Assembly: GCF_014653785.1 (NCBI RefSeq)
Contig: NZ_BNAS01000004.1
Coordinates: 441,046 to 505,045 of the forward strand
From: Promicromonospora soli
GTDB lineage: Bacteria; Actinomycetota; Actinomycetes; Actinomycetales; Cellulomonadaceae
Reading direction: 5' to 3'
DNA length: 64,000 nt
How positions within the stretch are numbered: the stretch's first letter is position 1; each line of letters starts with the position of its first letter. Made by a program: the position numbers and the translations under genes. Below are positions 50,301 through 57,997 of the stretch, in pieces. The notes beneath the pieces were generated by a model that did not search any database, was not told where the DNA came from, and worked only from the letters and a program-made list of their open reading frames with translations.

Positions 50301-51399
50301 ACGTCGACTGGCAGCCCGCCTCGCCCGCGTTGCCGGCCGCCCACGCGCCGAAGATGCCCGCCGCCTCCCAGGCGGCGATCTCCTCGGACATGAAGTCGTC
50401 GATGGCGCCCGGTGCCTGCTGGCCCCACGAGTTGTTCACGATGTGCGGGCGCTGCGCCGGATCGGGGTCCGAGCCGTCCGCCCGCGTCGGCGCGAGGATC
50501 CACTGGCCGGAGGCGAGCAGGTCTGCGTCGGAGCAGGAAGCGCAGCCGTTGGCCGCTATCCAGTCGGCGTCCGGTGCGACGCCGATCTGGTTGCCCGCGC
50601 CGTCGTCGCCCACCATGGTGCCCATGACGTGCGTGCCGTGGGCATCGACGTCGCAGGGCGAGCCGTCGCAGGAGTCGCTCGCGTCGAACCAGTTGTAGTC
50701 GTTGTCGACCTCGCCGTCGCCCACGTAGCCGCGATAGTGCTCCAGCAGGGCCGGGTGCTCCAGCTCCACGCCGGAGTCGATGTTCGACACGGTGATGCCC
50801 TCACCCGTGAAGCCCATGTCCCACACGTCAGGGGCGCCGATGGCGTCCAGGCCCCACTCGGTGGCGAGCGGCGCCCGCGCCGTCGGGGCCTTCCGCTCGA
50901 CGGGTTCGATGGGCTGCGCCGCCACGCGCTCGTGGACCTGCTTCACCTCGCGGCTGGCGGCCACCTGCTTCGCGAGCTCCAGCGTGCCGTCCTCGACGAG
51001 GATCGCGTTGCTGATCCAGTAGGACTCGTACTCCACGCCCGCCGCCTCGAGGTCGGCGACGACGTCCGCCTGCGAGGTCTTCGCAGTGCTGGTCAGGGCG
51101 TCGTAGACGAACTGGCCGCGCTCGTCCCAGTCGAGGATCGCCTTCGCCTGCTCAAGCTCCGGCCGGTCGGCGAACCGGATCCAGAAGTCGGCGGACTCCT
51201 TGGCGTCGAGCCGGGTCCGCACGGAGGACGTGATCTTGTCCGCCGCACGCTCCGGAACGTCAGCGGCGATGGCAGGGGATGTCCCTGCCGCCGCCGGAGT
51301 GCTTGCGAGTGCCGGTGCCACGCTCACCGTGGTCGCGAGGAGTGTGCCGACCACCGCCAGAGCGATCGGTGCGCGTCTTTCTGACATGCGACTGTGCAT
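47332..51399 (-). CDS. Large secreted S8 subtilisin-like protease with multiple beta domains
   Basis: A 1355-residue exported protease. Signal peptide about 1-34 (ALAVVGTLLATTVSVAPALAS), an I9-like propeptide (about 55-165), the S8 catalytic domain (about 175-490) with triad Asp208 (NIDSGVELEH), His254 (DAHGTHVMG) and Ser428 (FSGTSMASPH), then carboxypeptidase-regulatory-like domains (ILSGTVTGPDGEPVGGARI; TVSGTVTDGSGHGWPL), an immune-inhibitor-A/MAM-like domain (EVWTFDDTADVGNQTGGEG to LLTFDQSYLVWGGEFADVGLSVDGGETWE) and further Ig-like repeats. No sorting signal is seen, so it is likely released. ATG 51399 follows GGAGG by 7 nt. It probably degrades extracellular protein. Confidence 0.93.
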   Translation of the reverse strand: MHSRMSERRAPIALAVVGTLLATTVSVAPALASTPAAAGTSPAIAADVPERAADKITSSVRTRLDAKESADFWIRFADRPELEQAKAILDWDERGQFVYDALTSTAKTSQADVVADLEAAGVEYESYWISNAILVEDGTLELAKQVAASREVKQVHERVAAQPIEPVERKAPTARAPLATEWGLDAIGAPDVWDMGFTGEGITVSNIDSGVELEHPALLEHYRGYVGDGEVDNDYNWFDASDSCDGSPCDVDAHGTHVMGTMVGDDGAGNQIGVAPDADWIAANGCASCSDADLLASGQWILAPTRADGSDPDPAQRPHIVNNSWGQQAPGAIDDFMSEEIAAWEAAGIFGAWAAGNAGEAGCQSTSSPGANVATYAAGAFGPDGEITEFSSRGPGAEGVTKPDLAAPGEDVRSSVPGGDYAEFSGTSMASPHLAGAVALLWSAAPILIGDIEGTQALLDETAGDVVDDSCGGTPSNNNVWGEGRLDVEALIENAPIDGFGILSGTVTGPDGEPVGGARIAAGERGDTTDSNGVYRIALAAGSYDLGVSAFGYLAGTGSAEVIEGETATRDFVLEAAPTTTVSGTVTDGSGHGWPLDAKLTVQGAPSDVVAWTDPFTGEYSFELPQSATHTLVVQPSVEGYAAFTQAVEVGTEPTSADAALPVLDQCTAPGYALTAAGAGTEEFESGSVPEGWVVEDLAGTEEVWTFDDTADVGNQTGGEGLFAEVNSDAYGPDGQQNTTLTSPALDLSDVEAPLLTFDQSYLVWGGEFADVGLSVDGGETWETVLHQTSDAEGRALVALPGAGGQSDVRVRFHYGDAAWAMWWQIDNVSIGECLPVDGGLVAGFVGDLNTGDGVNRATVTAGAEETTRSLDPENPTVGAGYYSLFTAAAGEQEIGYAAKDYTSAEAAVTVVADAVTRQDVELAAPLLTVSPADLSREVRMGGTRSGTFTVTNEGTAPAEVEVAPASSDFEILGSAAGSGVIKGATREATEVSTSSGTNRTSAAKDGDKLFRNGSRPGATVTPSAPSSLLAGEGTTITHSSSQDVTMGNSVACGAGQTQWLRTFTLEDFDIAGEFAVTNVSFGVESVFAATDVTVNLYELDGEFVYSNMTLLGSSDVTLEAQELTMVDVPVTGTAPAGSTLVVEVVGVDGEIFIGSNAEPETAPSYIAAEACGNAEPATLEEVGFPDMHTVLNVTGETTVDVPWLDVQPPAFTLAPGESDTVYVDLDSSRVDQPGTYTSGVIANGSTPYAEPKVQVSLSVTPPLNWGKIAGTVTGATCDGETVPLEGAFVVIDGSEYDVTLVTGPDGGYARWMGVSNNRLTLLSSATGYPPETKSARIIKGQTVVHNFELNEFCG

Positions 51400-51616
51400 T
51401 CGGTGCCTCCGGGTGCAAGCGCCCCGATCGGGGGCGCGACCACTGGCTCACGAGCGTGTGCCAGATGACACTCTGTGAGCCGGGGGCGAAAAGGGCAACG
51501 AAAGTCGGTTTTTAGCCAGTGCCTGGAACCAGGGCGGACGCCTGGTGCCCCCGGCCCCGAAGCCGACGTCCCCGGCGCGAGGAATGCCGCGCGCAGCACT
51601 CGGCGTTGCCTCGGGC

Positions 51617-52027
51617 ATGGACTTCAATCAGCAGATCATCGACACCTTCCGCAGCAATGCCGGCGAGGTCAACGAGCCGATCCCGTTCGGCAAGGGGCTC
51701 GTGCTCGTGCACGTACCGAAGAAGGACGGCACCACCCGCATCGCACCGGTCGCCGCCATCCAGGACGACGGCGCCTGGCACGTCGTCGCCTCGGCCGCCG
51801 GCTCGCCCAAGAACCCCGCGTGGGTCTACGGCCTCCGCCGGGCCGAGCAGGTCGACATCGAGGTCCCCGGTGAGCCGGTCGAGACCGTGCGAACCAAGGT
51901 CGAGGAACTGACCGGCGAGTCGCGCGACGCGATGTGGGCCCGCTTCAAGGAGCTCTCCAGCGGCTTCGCCGGATACGAGAAGACGGCCGAGGGCCGCGTC
52001 TTCCCGATCTTCCGACTGCAGGCCTGA
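51617..52027 (+). CDS. Deazaflavin-dependent nitroreductase-family protein (DDN-like)
   Basis: A 136-residue split-beta-barrel protein of the deazaflavin (F420)-dependent DDN family: DFNQQIIDTFRSNAGEV at the start, then LVLVHVPKKDGTTRIAPVAAIQDDGAWHVVASAAGSPKNPAWVYGL and the final KTAEGRVFPIFRL. ATG 51617 is used because the family begins here; upstream in-frame codons encode unconserved Pro/Ala-rich sequence. It probably uses F420H2 to reduce small molecules or quinones. A strong bidirectional terminator follows. Confidence 0.85.
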   Translation: MDFNQQIIDTFRSNAGEVNEPIPFGKGLVLVHVPKKDGTTRIAPVAAIQDDGAWHVVASAAGSPKNPAWVYGLRRAEQVDIEVPGEPVETVRTKVEELTGESRDAMWARFKELSSGFAGYEKTAEGRVFPIFRLQA

Positions 52028-52038
52028 CGTTCGCGGAC

Positions 52039-52079
52039 CGGAAGCCCAGGTCAGAGCCCGTATCTGACCTGGGCTTCCG
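52039..52079. terminator. Bidirectional terminator
   Basis: A perfect 17-bp stem (52039-52055 with 52063-52079) with a 7-nt loop lies 12 nt after the reductase stop and 60 nt after the convergent dioxygenase-like stop. Confidence 0.88.
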
Positions 52080-52138
52080 CACGTGACGACCGCCCCGACG
52101 GTGGTCAGCGGCCTCGGACGCCGCGGGGATGCGGCCTG

Positions 52139-53023
52139 CTACACCGGCACCCGCAGGGTCGCCGTGTAGCCCTCGCTCACGGAGCCGGAGACCCTCGCCA
52201 TCTGCAGGGTGTAGCCGTCGGAGAACACCATGTCCGAGTCCAGGCTGACGTCCTGCAGGTTGGCGACGCTCTGCTCGTAGCCCTCGGTCGCGTACACGGC
52301 CTCGGACACGTCCTGCGGCAGGGCGAGCTGCGAGGTTCGCATGCGGTTCGTGGCGCTGGTGGCGTCGTCCAGCGACGGGTAGACCTCGAAGTGGATGTGC
52401 GGCCAGCGGCCCGGGTAGCAGGCGGGGAAGATCGAGGTGAAGGTGACCTTGCCGTCGGCGTCGGCCTCCTGGACGCCGCGCAGGTAGTTCTGGTCCGTGA
52501 TGTCGTACATGGAGTACGCGCCGTCGCGGTCGCAGTGCCACGCGTACACGGCGGCGCCCGCGACGGGGGTCCCGGCGTCGCCCTCGCCCGACACGTCCAC
52601 CACCGTCAGCGAGAACGTCAGCGGGATGCCTTCGGCCGTGCCGGACGAGTCCCCGAAGCTCGAGGTGATGTCCCTGCGCACCACGCCGGTCGTGGTCAGG
52701 GCATTGGGCCCGTTGGTGCCGTCGGCGGGGTAGGGCCCGTTCGTCTCCTCGGGGATCTCTCCCTCGCCGACTTCCGACTGCGAGACGTCGCCGCTCCCGC
52801 CGCCGCCCGGGGCGCCCGACAGCGGCGCACCGCTCGGACCGGATGAGCCAGTGCTGGGAGAGCAGGCGGCGAGAGCCGCGGCGAGACCGCCGACGCTCAG
52901 CAGGCCGATGGCGTGCCGCCGGTTGAGGAGCGTCGGCAGGTCGTGCGAGAGCCCGAGGTCGTGCGCCTCGGGGGTCTCGTGTTGGTCGTGCCCTGTGCTG
53001 GGCCTGGTGTCGCGGGGCTTCAT
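52139..53023 (-). CDS. Tat-exported lipoprotein, intradiol dioxygenase-like
   Basis: A 294-residue protein. A long N-terminal region leads to Arg35-Arg36 (NRRHAIGLL) and lipobox LAAC with Cys54, so a Tat-exported lipoprotein is likely. A Gly/Ser linker follows. The catalytic part matches secreted intradiol ring-cleavage dioxygenases: GIPLTFSLTVVD, VYAWHCDRDGAYSMYD (Tyr ligand) and ACYPGRWPHIHFEVY (Tyr and the His-x-His iron ligands). Such proteins use Fe(III) and may act on catechols outside the cell. No aromatic-ring pathway genes adjoin it, so the substrate is unknown. Confidence 0.85.
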   Translation of the reverse strand: MKPRDTRPSTGHDQHETPEAHDLGLSHDLPTLLNRRHAIGLLSVGGLAAALAACSPSTGSSGPSGAPLSGAPGGGGSGDVSQSEVGEGEIPEETNGPYPADGTNGPNALTTTGVVRRDITSSFGDSSGTAEGIPLTFSLTVVDVSGEGDAGTPVAGAAVYAWHCDRDGAYSMYDITDQNYLRGVQEADADGKVTFTSIFPACYPGRWPHIHFEVYPSLDDATSATNRMRTSQLALPQDVSEAVYATEGYEQSVANLQDVSLDSDMVFSDGYTLQMARVSGSVSEGYTATLRVPV

Positions 53024-53111
53024 GGCCCGAAGGTAGGGCGCGGTGCTGGGCCGCGCCCGCCAGCAGGCTGGGAGAGCGCTGAACGGTCCGGCACGTCGGC
53101 CCCGGGCCGGC

Positions 53112-53726
53112 TCACTCCGGCAGGAGCACGCCGACCTGGTCTCGGATCTCCCGGACGACGGCGTCGACCGGGTTGGTGGCGTTGATGGTCGCGGCCATGC
53201 TGATGAACATGATCGCGGAGACGATGTGGGCCCGTGCCGCGGCGTCCTGCGCGGTGGTGCGCTGGTCCCTTTGCAGGACGGCGGCGATCGCTTCCTCGGT
53301 CTGCACGGTCAGGGTGAGGGCGTCGCGGTGGTGGGGTTCGGCGGGGTCGCCGAACACGATCTCGCGCAGGTAGGTCCGCCCGTTGTCGACCTGCTTGCGG
53401 TTGCACTCCACGACCGGGCGCACGATCGCCATCACGGCGTCGAGCGTGTTGGTGATGTCCTCGGCCGCCGCCTTGCCCTGCTCGAGCGCGTCGGCGTAGG
53501 TGGAGTTCTGCACGAGCAGGAGCAGCTCGCTCTTTGACTTGGCGTAGAGGAACAGGGTGCCCGCGCCGATGTCGGCCTTGTCGGCGATCTCCTGGGTGGT
53601 GACGTCGTCGACGCCGCGTTCGGCGAACAGCTCGGTGGCAGCGGCGGTGATGCGGTCCAGCTTTTCCTGCTTGTTCCGCTCGCGCCTGCTGGGCGTCTTG
53701 GACGGCGTCCTGGAGGCGAGTGGCAT
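53112..53726 (-). CDS. TetR-family regulator of the hydrolase operon
   Basis: A 204-residue repressor: RERNKQEKLDRITAAATELFAERGVDDVTTQEIADKADIGAGTLFLYAKSKSELLL is the helix-turn-helix. ATG 53726 is set by AAGGAG about 8 nt upstream. It lies downstream of the hydrolase genes on the same strand. The sequences TGAGGTAACTCA and TGAGGCCACTCA before the hydrolase, and a related TGAGTGTGCTCG before this gene (53746-53757), are candidate binding sites. Confidence 0.9.
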   Translation of the reverse strand: MPLASRTPSKTPSRRERNKQEKLDRITAAATELFAERGVDDVTTQEIADKADIGAGTLFLYAKSKSELLLLVQNSTYADALEQGKAAAEDITNTLDAVMAIVRPVVECNRKQVDNGRTYLREIVFGDPAEPHHRDALTLTVQTEEAIAAVLQRDQRTTAQDAAARAHIVSAIMFISMAATINATNPVDAVVREIRDQVGVLLPE

Positions 53727-53808
53727 AGCTGCTCTCCTTCGCTGCTGAGTGTGCTCGAATCTGCCGACGCTCATTCTTTCACGGGCCCCGGAGTCGGTCC
53801 GAATGCCC

Positions 53809-54600
53809 TTATCTCTCGTAGTGCAGGAGCTCCTTGCCGTTCTTGACGTAGGTCAGTGCGTCGGTGACGTCGTAGGCGTGGATGGCGGAGACGACCGGAG
53901 CCAGCGCGCCCGAGAGGCTCGCGACCTCGGGGCTCTCGAAGAAGGCCGCGCGTGCTGCGTGGTCGGGGAAGCCGAGGACGAGGGAGGCGTGGAACCGCTG
54001 GTCTGCCGGGTTGTCGTGCGCGACGTTCGGCGTGTCCCAGAGCTTCTCGTTCCAGGGCATGAAGACCTGGGTGCGCAGCTCCCGCAGCAGGCCCGAGCCG
54101 GCCAGCGAGCCGGCGAGGGAGCCGATGCGCTTGCGGAACGCGCCGGTTGTGACGCCTTCCCGCTTGCGGAGGTAGACCAGGGCGCGGGCGCCGACCTTCT
54201 CGCCGGGCACGGCCACGTCGTACCAGCGCGCCGAGCTCGGGGGCCCGGCGTAGAGCAGAGTGCGCCGGAAGACGTTGATCTCGTCCTTGTAGGCGAGCGC
54301 GGTCTGCTTGCGGCCCAGCAGCGGCGACAGCACCGAACGGAACGTGACCTCCGCGACGCCGTCGATCCTGCGGTCGGCAGGGATGGCGGTCTCGACGCCC
54401 GGGGTGGTCGGCCACAGTCCGGGGTTGTGCTCGGCCAGGTGGATCTGCCGGTACTCGTCGAACCCGGGCGTGGCGGAGATGATCTTGGAGTGCGGGCCCT
54501 TCCAGTGGTCCATACCCGTCTGCCGGGGCTGGTCGTTGCGCATCCACAGCAGGATCGAGGAGGCGAACGGCTTCTTCGTCGGGGGCTGGGTAGTCGTCAT
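53809..54600 (-). CDS. Hypothetical protein, possible EthD-like alpha/beta-barrel
   Basis: A 263-residue soluble protein not assigned with confidence. Two halves look alike in overall pattern: an N-terminal region with MRNDQPRQTGMDHWKGPHSKIISATPGFDEYRQIHL and a C-terminal one with LVYLRKREGVTTGAFRKRIG through FHASLVLGFPDHAARAAFFESPEVASL. That fits a duplicated dimeric alpha/beta-barrel (EthD/monooxygenase-like) fold. It lies 36 bp after the alpha/beta hydrolase in the same operon and may act on the same compound. Confidence 0.55.
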   Translation of the reverse strand: MTTTQPPTKKPFASSILLWMRNDQPRQTGMDHWKGPHSKIISATPGFDEYRQIHLAEHNPGLWPTTPGVETAIPADRRIDGVAEVTFRSVLSPLLGRKQTALAYKDEINVFRRTLLYAGPPSSARWYDVAVPGEKVGARALVYLRKREGVTTGAFRKRIGSLAGSLAGSGLLRELRTQVFMPWNEKLWDTPNVAHDNPADQRFHASLVLGFPDHAARAAFFESPEVASLSGALAPVVSAIHAYDVTDALTYVKNGKELLHYER

Positions 54601-54636
54601 GTCCTTGCCTTCGTCTCTTGGTTCGTGTGGGTGGGG

Positions 54637-55494
54637 TCAGCGGGCGAGGAACTCGACTGCGATGGGGGCGAACTTCTGGTGGAACTGGAAGATGCCGCCG
54701 TGCCCGGAGTCCGGGTAGATGACCAGCTCGGAACCCTGGATCCGGCGGTGCAGGTCGTCGGACAGCACCGAGGGCACCATCCGGTCGTTGTCGCCGTTGG
54801 CGATCAGGGTGGGCTGGGTGAGCTTCGACAGGTCGGCGGGGACCGAGCGGCCGTACTTCGCGATCGCCTTCAGCTGGGTCCGGAACGCCTTCACCGAGAT
54901 GTCCGCGTCGCGGTCGACGGTGCGCTCCTTGAGCCGGTTCACGAACGCGCGAGCGGCGACCTTGCCGGTGGCGTTCCGGTTGAAGAACAGGAACTCCTTC
55001 GGGTCCTTCCGGGTCAGCGTCGCGCGCAGGACGTCGTAGTAGGTGGTGCCGACGACCTTGTCGATGTCCTTGCCGCCCCGGGGCCCTGTGCCGGTCAGGA
55101 CGAGCTTGCGGACCAGCTCGGGGTGCTTGACCACGAGGTCCTGGGCGACCATGCCGCCAAGGGAGAAGGAGAAGATGTCGATCGTCTCGAAGCCGAGGGC
55201 CTTGATGAACGTGTAGGCGTCGTCAGCCATCTCTTCGACGCTGTCCGGGACGCTGCCCGTGGAGGCGCCGACGCCGCGGTTGTCGAAGGTGATGACGTGG
55301 CGGTCCTTCGCGATCGGGTCGACGATCCGCGGGTCCCAGTTGTCCAGCGTCGCCGCGAGGTGCACGAAGAACACCACCGGAATCCCGCCCTTCGGGCCCA
55401 GCTCCCGGTACGCGTAGGTCACGCCGCCGGCGGTGACCGTGCGGGCCGGAGCCTGCGCGTACGACGTGATCACGGTTTCGTTCTCGTTGCTCAT
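54637..55494 (-). CDS. Alpha/beta hydrolase
   Basis: A 285-residue alpha/beta hydrolase. The nucleophile elbow is FSFSLGGMV (Ser), the acid is in NGDNDRMVP and the base is His in DSGHGGIFQF; the oxyanion loop is FFVHLAATLDNWDPR. It resembles cofactor-free haloperoxidase/esterase-like enzymes. First in a two-gene operon; two candidate TetR operators precede it (55522-55549). Confidence 0.9.
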   Translation of the reverse strand: MSNENETVITSYAQAPARTVTAGGVTYAYRELGPKGGIPVVFFVHLAATLDNWDPRIVDPIAKDRHVITFDNRGVGASTGSVPDSVEEMADDAYTFIKALGFETIDIFSFSLGGMVAQDLVVKHPELVRKLVLTGTGPRGGKDIDKVVGTTYYDVLRATLTRKDPKEFLFFNRNATGKVAARAFVNRLKERTVDRDADISVKAFRTQLKAIAKYGRSVPADLSKLTQPTLIANGDNDRMVPSVLSDDLHRRIQGSELVIYPDSGHGGIFQFHQKFAPIAVEFLAR

Positions 55495-55521
55495 GATGCT
55501 CTCCTGTCCTGGACCTCAATC

Positions 55522-55549
55522 TGAGGTAACTCAATAATGAGGCCACTCA
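55522..55549. promoter_or_regulatory. Tandem TetR-type operators before the hydrolase
   Basis: TGAG-GTAA-CTCA (55522-55533) and TGAG-GCCA-CTCA (55538-55549) are two 12-bp inverted repeats starting 16 bp apart, so they sit on opposite-to-similar faces in an overlapping array. They likely bind the TetR protein at 53112. Confidence 0.65.
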
Positions 55550-55570
55550 GTCCTGCTTGTCAAGGGCAGG

Positions 55571-55610
55571 ACGAATGCCGCCACTCCGTGTGTGGAGCAG
55601 CGGCATTCGT
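55571..55610 (-). terminator. Hairpin after the MFS gene
   Basis: ACGAATGCCGC (55571-55581) pairs perfectly with 55600-55610; an inner CTCC/GGAG pair extends it. It lies 58 nt past the MFS stop on the minus strand, insulating the hydrolase promoter. Confidence 0.65.
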
Positions 55611-55667
55611 GGAGGTGGGCGCGCCTTGGCAGCGCGCGGTCGGGCCGCCTTTTGAGGCGCGGGGTCC

Positions 55668-57002
55668 TCAGGCCGACGACGCCGCCGTCGCCCGCTCCAC
55701 GCCGTCGACCGCCGGGGTCACCCGCCGCGCGACGACAGCCGCCGTCGCGGCGATGCCGAGGCAGCCGGCCACCACCACGCCGATGAAGGCTCCCGCCCAC
55801 CCCTGCTCGAGCAGGAGTCCCGCGGCGACGGGGCCAGCGATGGTGCCCGCCTGGAACGCGCCAGAGCTGATCGCGTTGTACCGGCCACGCAGGTGCGCGG
55901 GCGCCATGTCGTTGGTCAGCGCCGGCAGGGCCGACTGCAGCAGGGTCTCCCCCAGCCCGAACACGCCGTGGAACGCCAGCACGATGACAACGGCCGTCAT
56001 GCCGCCAGGCATCAGTCCCGTGACGCCGAGCAGCAGCCAGGCCGCCGCCCACACGACGGCCATGAGTGCGAGCACCCGCGTGCGGCGTCGTCCGCGGACG
56101 CGGTTCATCACCCAGAACTGCAGCGCGACGATCACCACCGTGTTGACCACGAACGCGAAGCCGATCACGCGGGTCGAGACCTCGGCCACCTGCCGGGCGA
56201 AGGCGGGGAAGCCGCCCTCCATCTGCCCGTAGCCCACGAAAGCCGCGAGCAGACCGAGCGCGGCGAGCCAGAGCACCTCGGGCCGACGGAGGATCGCCAG
56301 GTACCCGTCCTGCGCGCCGTCGGCGTCGTCCGGCCGCTCGACGCGTCCGTGCAGGTGCCGCAGCGGCCCCAGCAGCACGACGACGGGGATGACGAACGTC
56401 GCGGCGTTGACCAGGAAGGCCATGACGAACGTGCCCGGCCGCTCGACGTCGACCACGAGCCCGCCGACGACGCCGCCCACGCCGATGCCGAGGTTGAGCA
56501 GCGCGAAGTTCACGCCGTAGTACCGCTGCCGCAGGTCGCCGTCGACGACCGTCGCGACCAGCGCGTTGACCGACGGCCACCCGACGCCGAGCTGCACGCC
56601 GAAGAGCGCGAGCCCCAGCGCCGCCACGGCCGGGACCGTGGCGAAGCCGAGCACGGCGTATCCGGCGACTGCGCAGACCAGGCCGGTGAGCATGACCCGC
56701 CGGGCACCGTACCTGTCGACCAGGGCGCCGGCGGGGCCGGTGACGATCATGCCGATCACCGCGATCAGCCCCATGAGCGTCCCGGACAGGCCGAGCGAGA
56801 ACCCGCGCACCTCGTGCAGGTAGATGATCGTGAACGGGAGCGTCAGGCCGCGGCCGAAGAACTGCACGACCACGGTGGACAGGAGCCAGCGGCCGTCGCG
56901 CGGCAGGTCCGACCAGAAGCCGATGGCGCCGGAGCGCAGGGAGGATGTCACCCGCTGATCCTCACCTCCGAGGGGCCGGGACGGCGAGCGGATTTCGGAC
57001 AT
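55668..57002 (-). CDS. MFS transporter (drug-resistance MdtH/YceL-like)
   Basis: A 444-residue, 12-helix major facilitator protein: VVVQFFGRGLTLPFTIIYLHEVRGFSLGLSGTLMGL, then motif A DRYGARRVML. The length and start are typical of drug-resistance exporters. ATG 57002 has weak support; a GTG near 56952 with GAGG upstream would remove an unconserved 17 residues. Its substrate is unknown. Confidence 0.85.
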   Translation of the reverse strand: MSEIRSPSRPLGGEDQRVTSSLRSGAIGFWSDLPRDGRWLLSTVVVQFFGRGLTLPFTIIYLHEVRGFSLGLSGTLMGLIAVIGMIVTGPAGALVDRYGARRVMLTGLVCAVAGYAVLGFATVPAVAALGLALFGVQLGVGWPSVNALVATVVDGDLRQRYYGVNFALLNLGIGVGGVVGGLVVDVERPGTFVMAFLVNAATFVIPVVVLLGPLRHLHGRVERPDDADGAQDGYLAILRRPEVLWLAALGLLAAFVGYGQMEGGFPAFARQVAEVSTRVIGFAFVVNTVVIVALQFWVMNRVRGRRRTRVLALMAVVWAAAWLLLGVTGLMPGGMTAVVIVLAFHGVFGLGETLLQSALPALTNDMAPAHLRGRYNAISSGAFQAGTIAGPVAAGLLLEQGWAGAFIGVVVAGCLGIAATAAVVARRVTPAVDGVERATAASSA

Positions 57003-57037
57003 CGCGGTGAGCGGTCAGGCAGGGCCTATCGGCGTGC

Positions 57038-57913
57038 TCATGAGGTCGTTCTGGCGGCGGGTGCGCTCGCCGACCGCCACGCCTCTGCCAGCGCGGCGAC
57101 CGATGTCCAGCGTGCGTCCCGTTCGGCGCACATCGCCCGCGCGGCGACGGCGAACTGCGCGTCCGAGCCGGCCCAGGCCGCACGTGACTTCGTCGCGTCG
57201 TCGCCCAGGAACGTGTGCGCGAGGGCCCCGAGCGCGAAGACGTTCGTAACCTCGTCGATCGGCGCGCCCAGCTCGTACTCCTCGGGCGACATGAACCGGG
57301 TCGAGCCCCACATCCGGCCCATCCGGTTGGTCGTCGGCCCTTGCCGATAGAAGTCGAGGTCGCAGAGGACGATCCGCCCGGTCGCGGCGTCGACCATCAC
57401 CGAGCCGTCGTAGAGGTCGATCGCTACCCACCCGAGCGCCGCGGCGTGCCCGTGGAAGTCGTAGATCTGCTGCACGGCGTCGGCCCGAGCCGGCTGAGCG
57501 AGGGACCGCACGACGTGCGACCGTTCGTACTGCTTGCCGACCGGCGTCGCGTCGGTCCAGTCGAACACGAGGGCGTGTCCGCCTCCGACGTCGACGGCCT
57601 CGCGCAGCGCCACGAGTGAGGGGTGGGCGAGCGCCCGATAGACCTCAGCCGATCGACGGAGGTTCGCCACCGCCGTCTCGACGGCGCCGTCGTACCGCAC
57701 CGTCGGCGCGCCCGCGTACTTGACGAACACTCGGCCGGCCGGACCCTCGACACCGAGGCAGAGGTTGCCCGAGTCCTGCTGGTCGAGCACGGCGAACGCA
57801 CTGCCCCAGCGGGCCGTGAACGACAGGTCGTGCGACGCGCGGAGACGTACCGGCAGCCCGTCGACCTCCGTCACGATCACGCGCGGGAGCGTATCAAGGG
57901 GGTCGGGCCTCAC
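57038..57913 (-). CDS. Atypical serine/threonine protein kinase-like protein
   Basis: A 291-residue kinase-fold protein with no membrane segment. Lys65 in VFVKYAG is the ATP lysine. The catalytic loop reads AIDLYDGSV (Asp166; the HRD His/Arg and the Lys and Asn of HRDLKxxN are replaced, Asn by Ser171), and DFG is replaced by CDLDFY (Asp185, Asp187). MGRMWGSTRFMSPEEYELGAPIDEVTNVFALG is a recognisable activation/P+1 segment. These replacements appear to be a known atypical kinase group also present in Firmicutes, so it may still phosphorylate. Start GTG 57913 is uncertain. Confidence 0.8.
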   Translation of the reverse strand: MRPDPLDTLPRVIVTEVDGLPVRLRASHDLSFTARWGSAFAVLDQQDSGNLCLGVEGPAGRVFVKYAGAPTVRYDGAVETAVANLRRSAEVYRALAHPSLVALREAVDVGGGHALVFDWTDATPVGKQYERSHVVRSLAQPARADAVQQIYDFHGHAAALGWVAIDLYDGSVMVDAATGRIVLCDLDFYRQGPTTNRMGRMWGSTRFMSPEEYELGAPIDEVTNVFALGALAHTFLGDDATKSRAAWAGSDAQFAVAARAMCAERDARWTSVAALAEAWRSASAPAARTTS

Positions 57914-57997
57914 CCGCGGGCGAGAGCTACCCGAGCGACACGCCCTGCTCTGTCATCGCGACTCGCCCAACGGTCGCAGTGCCCCGCCTCGCCCCGT

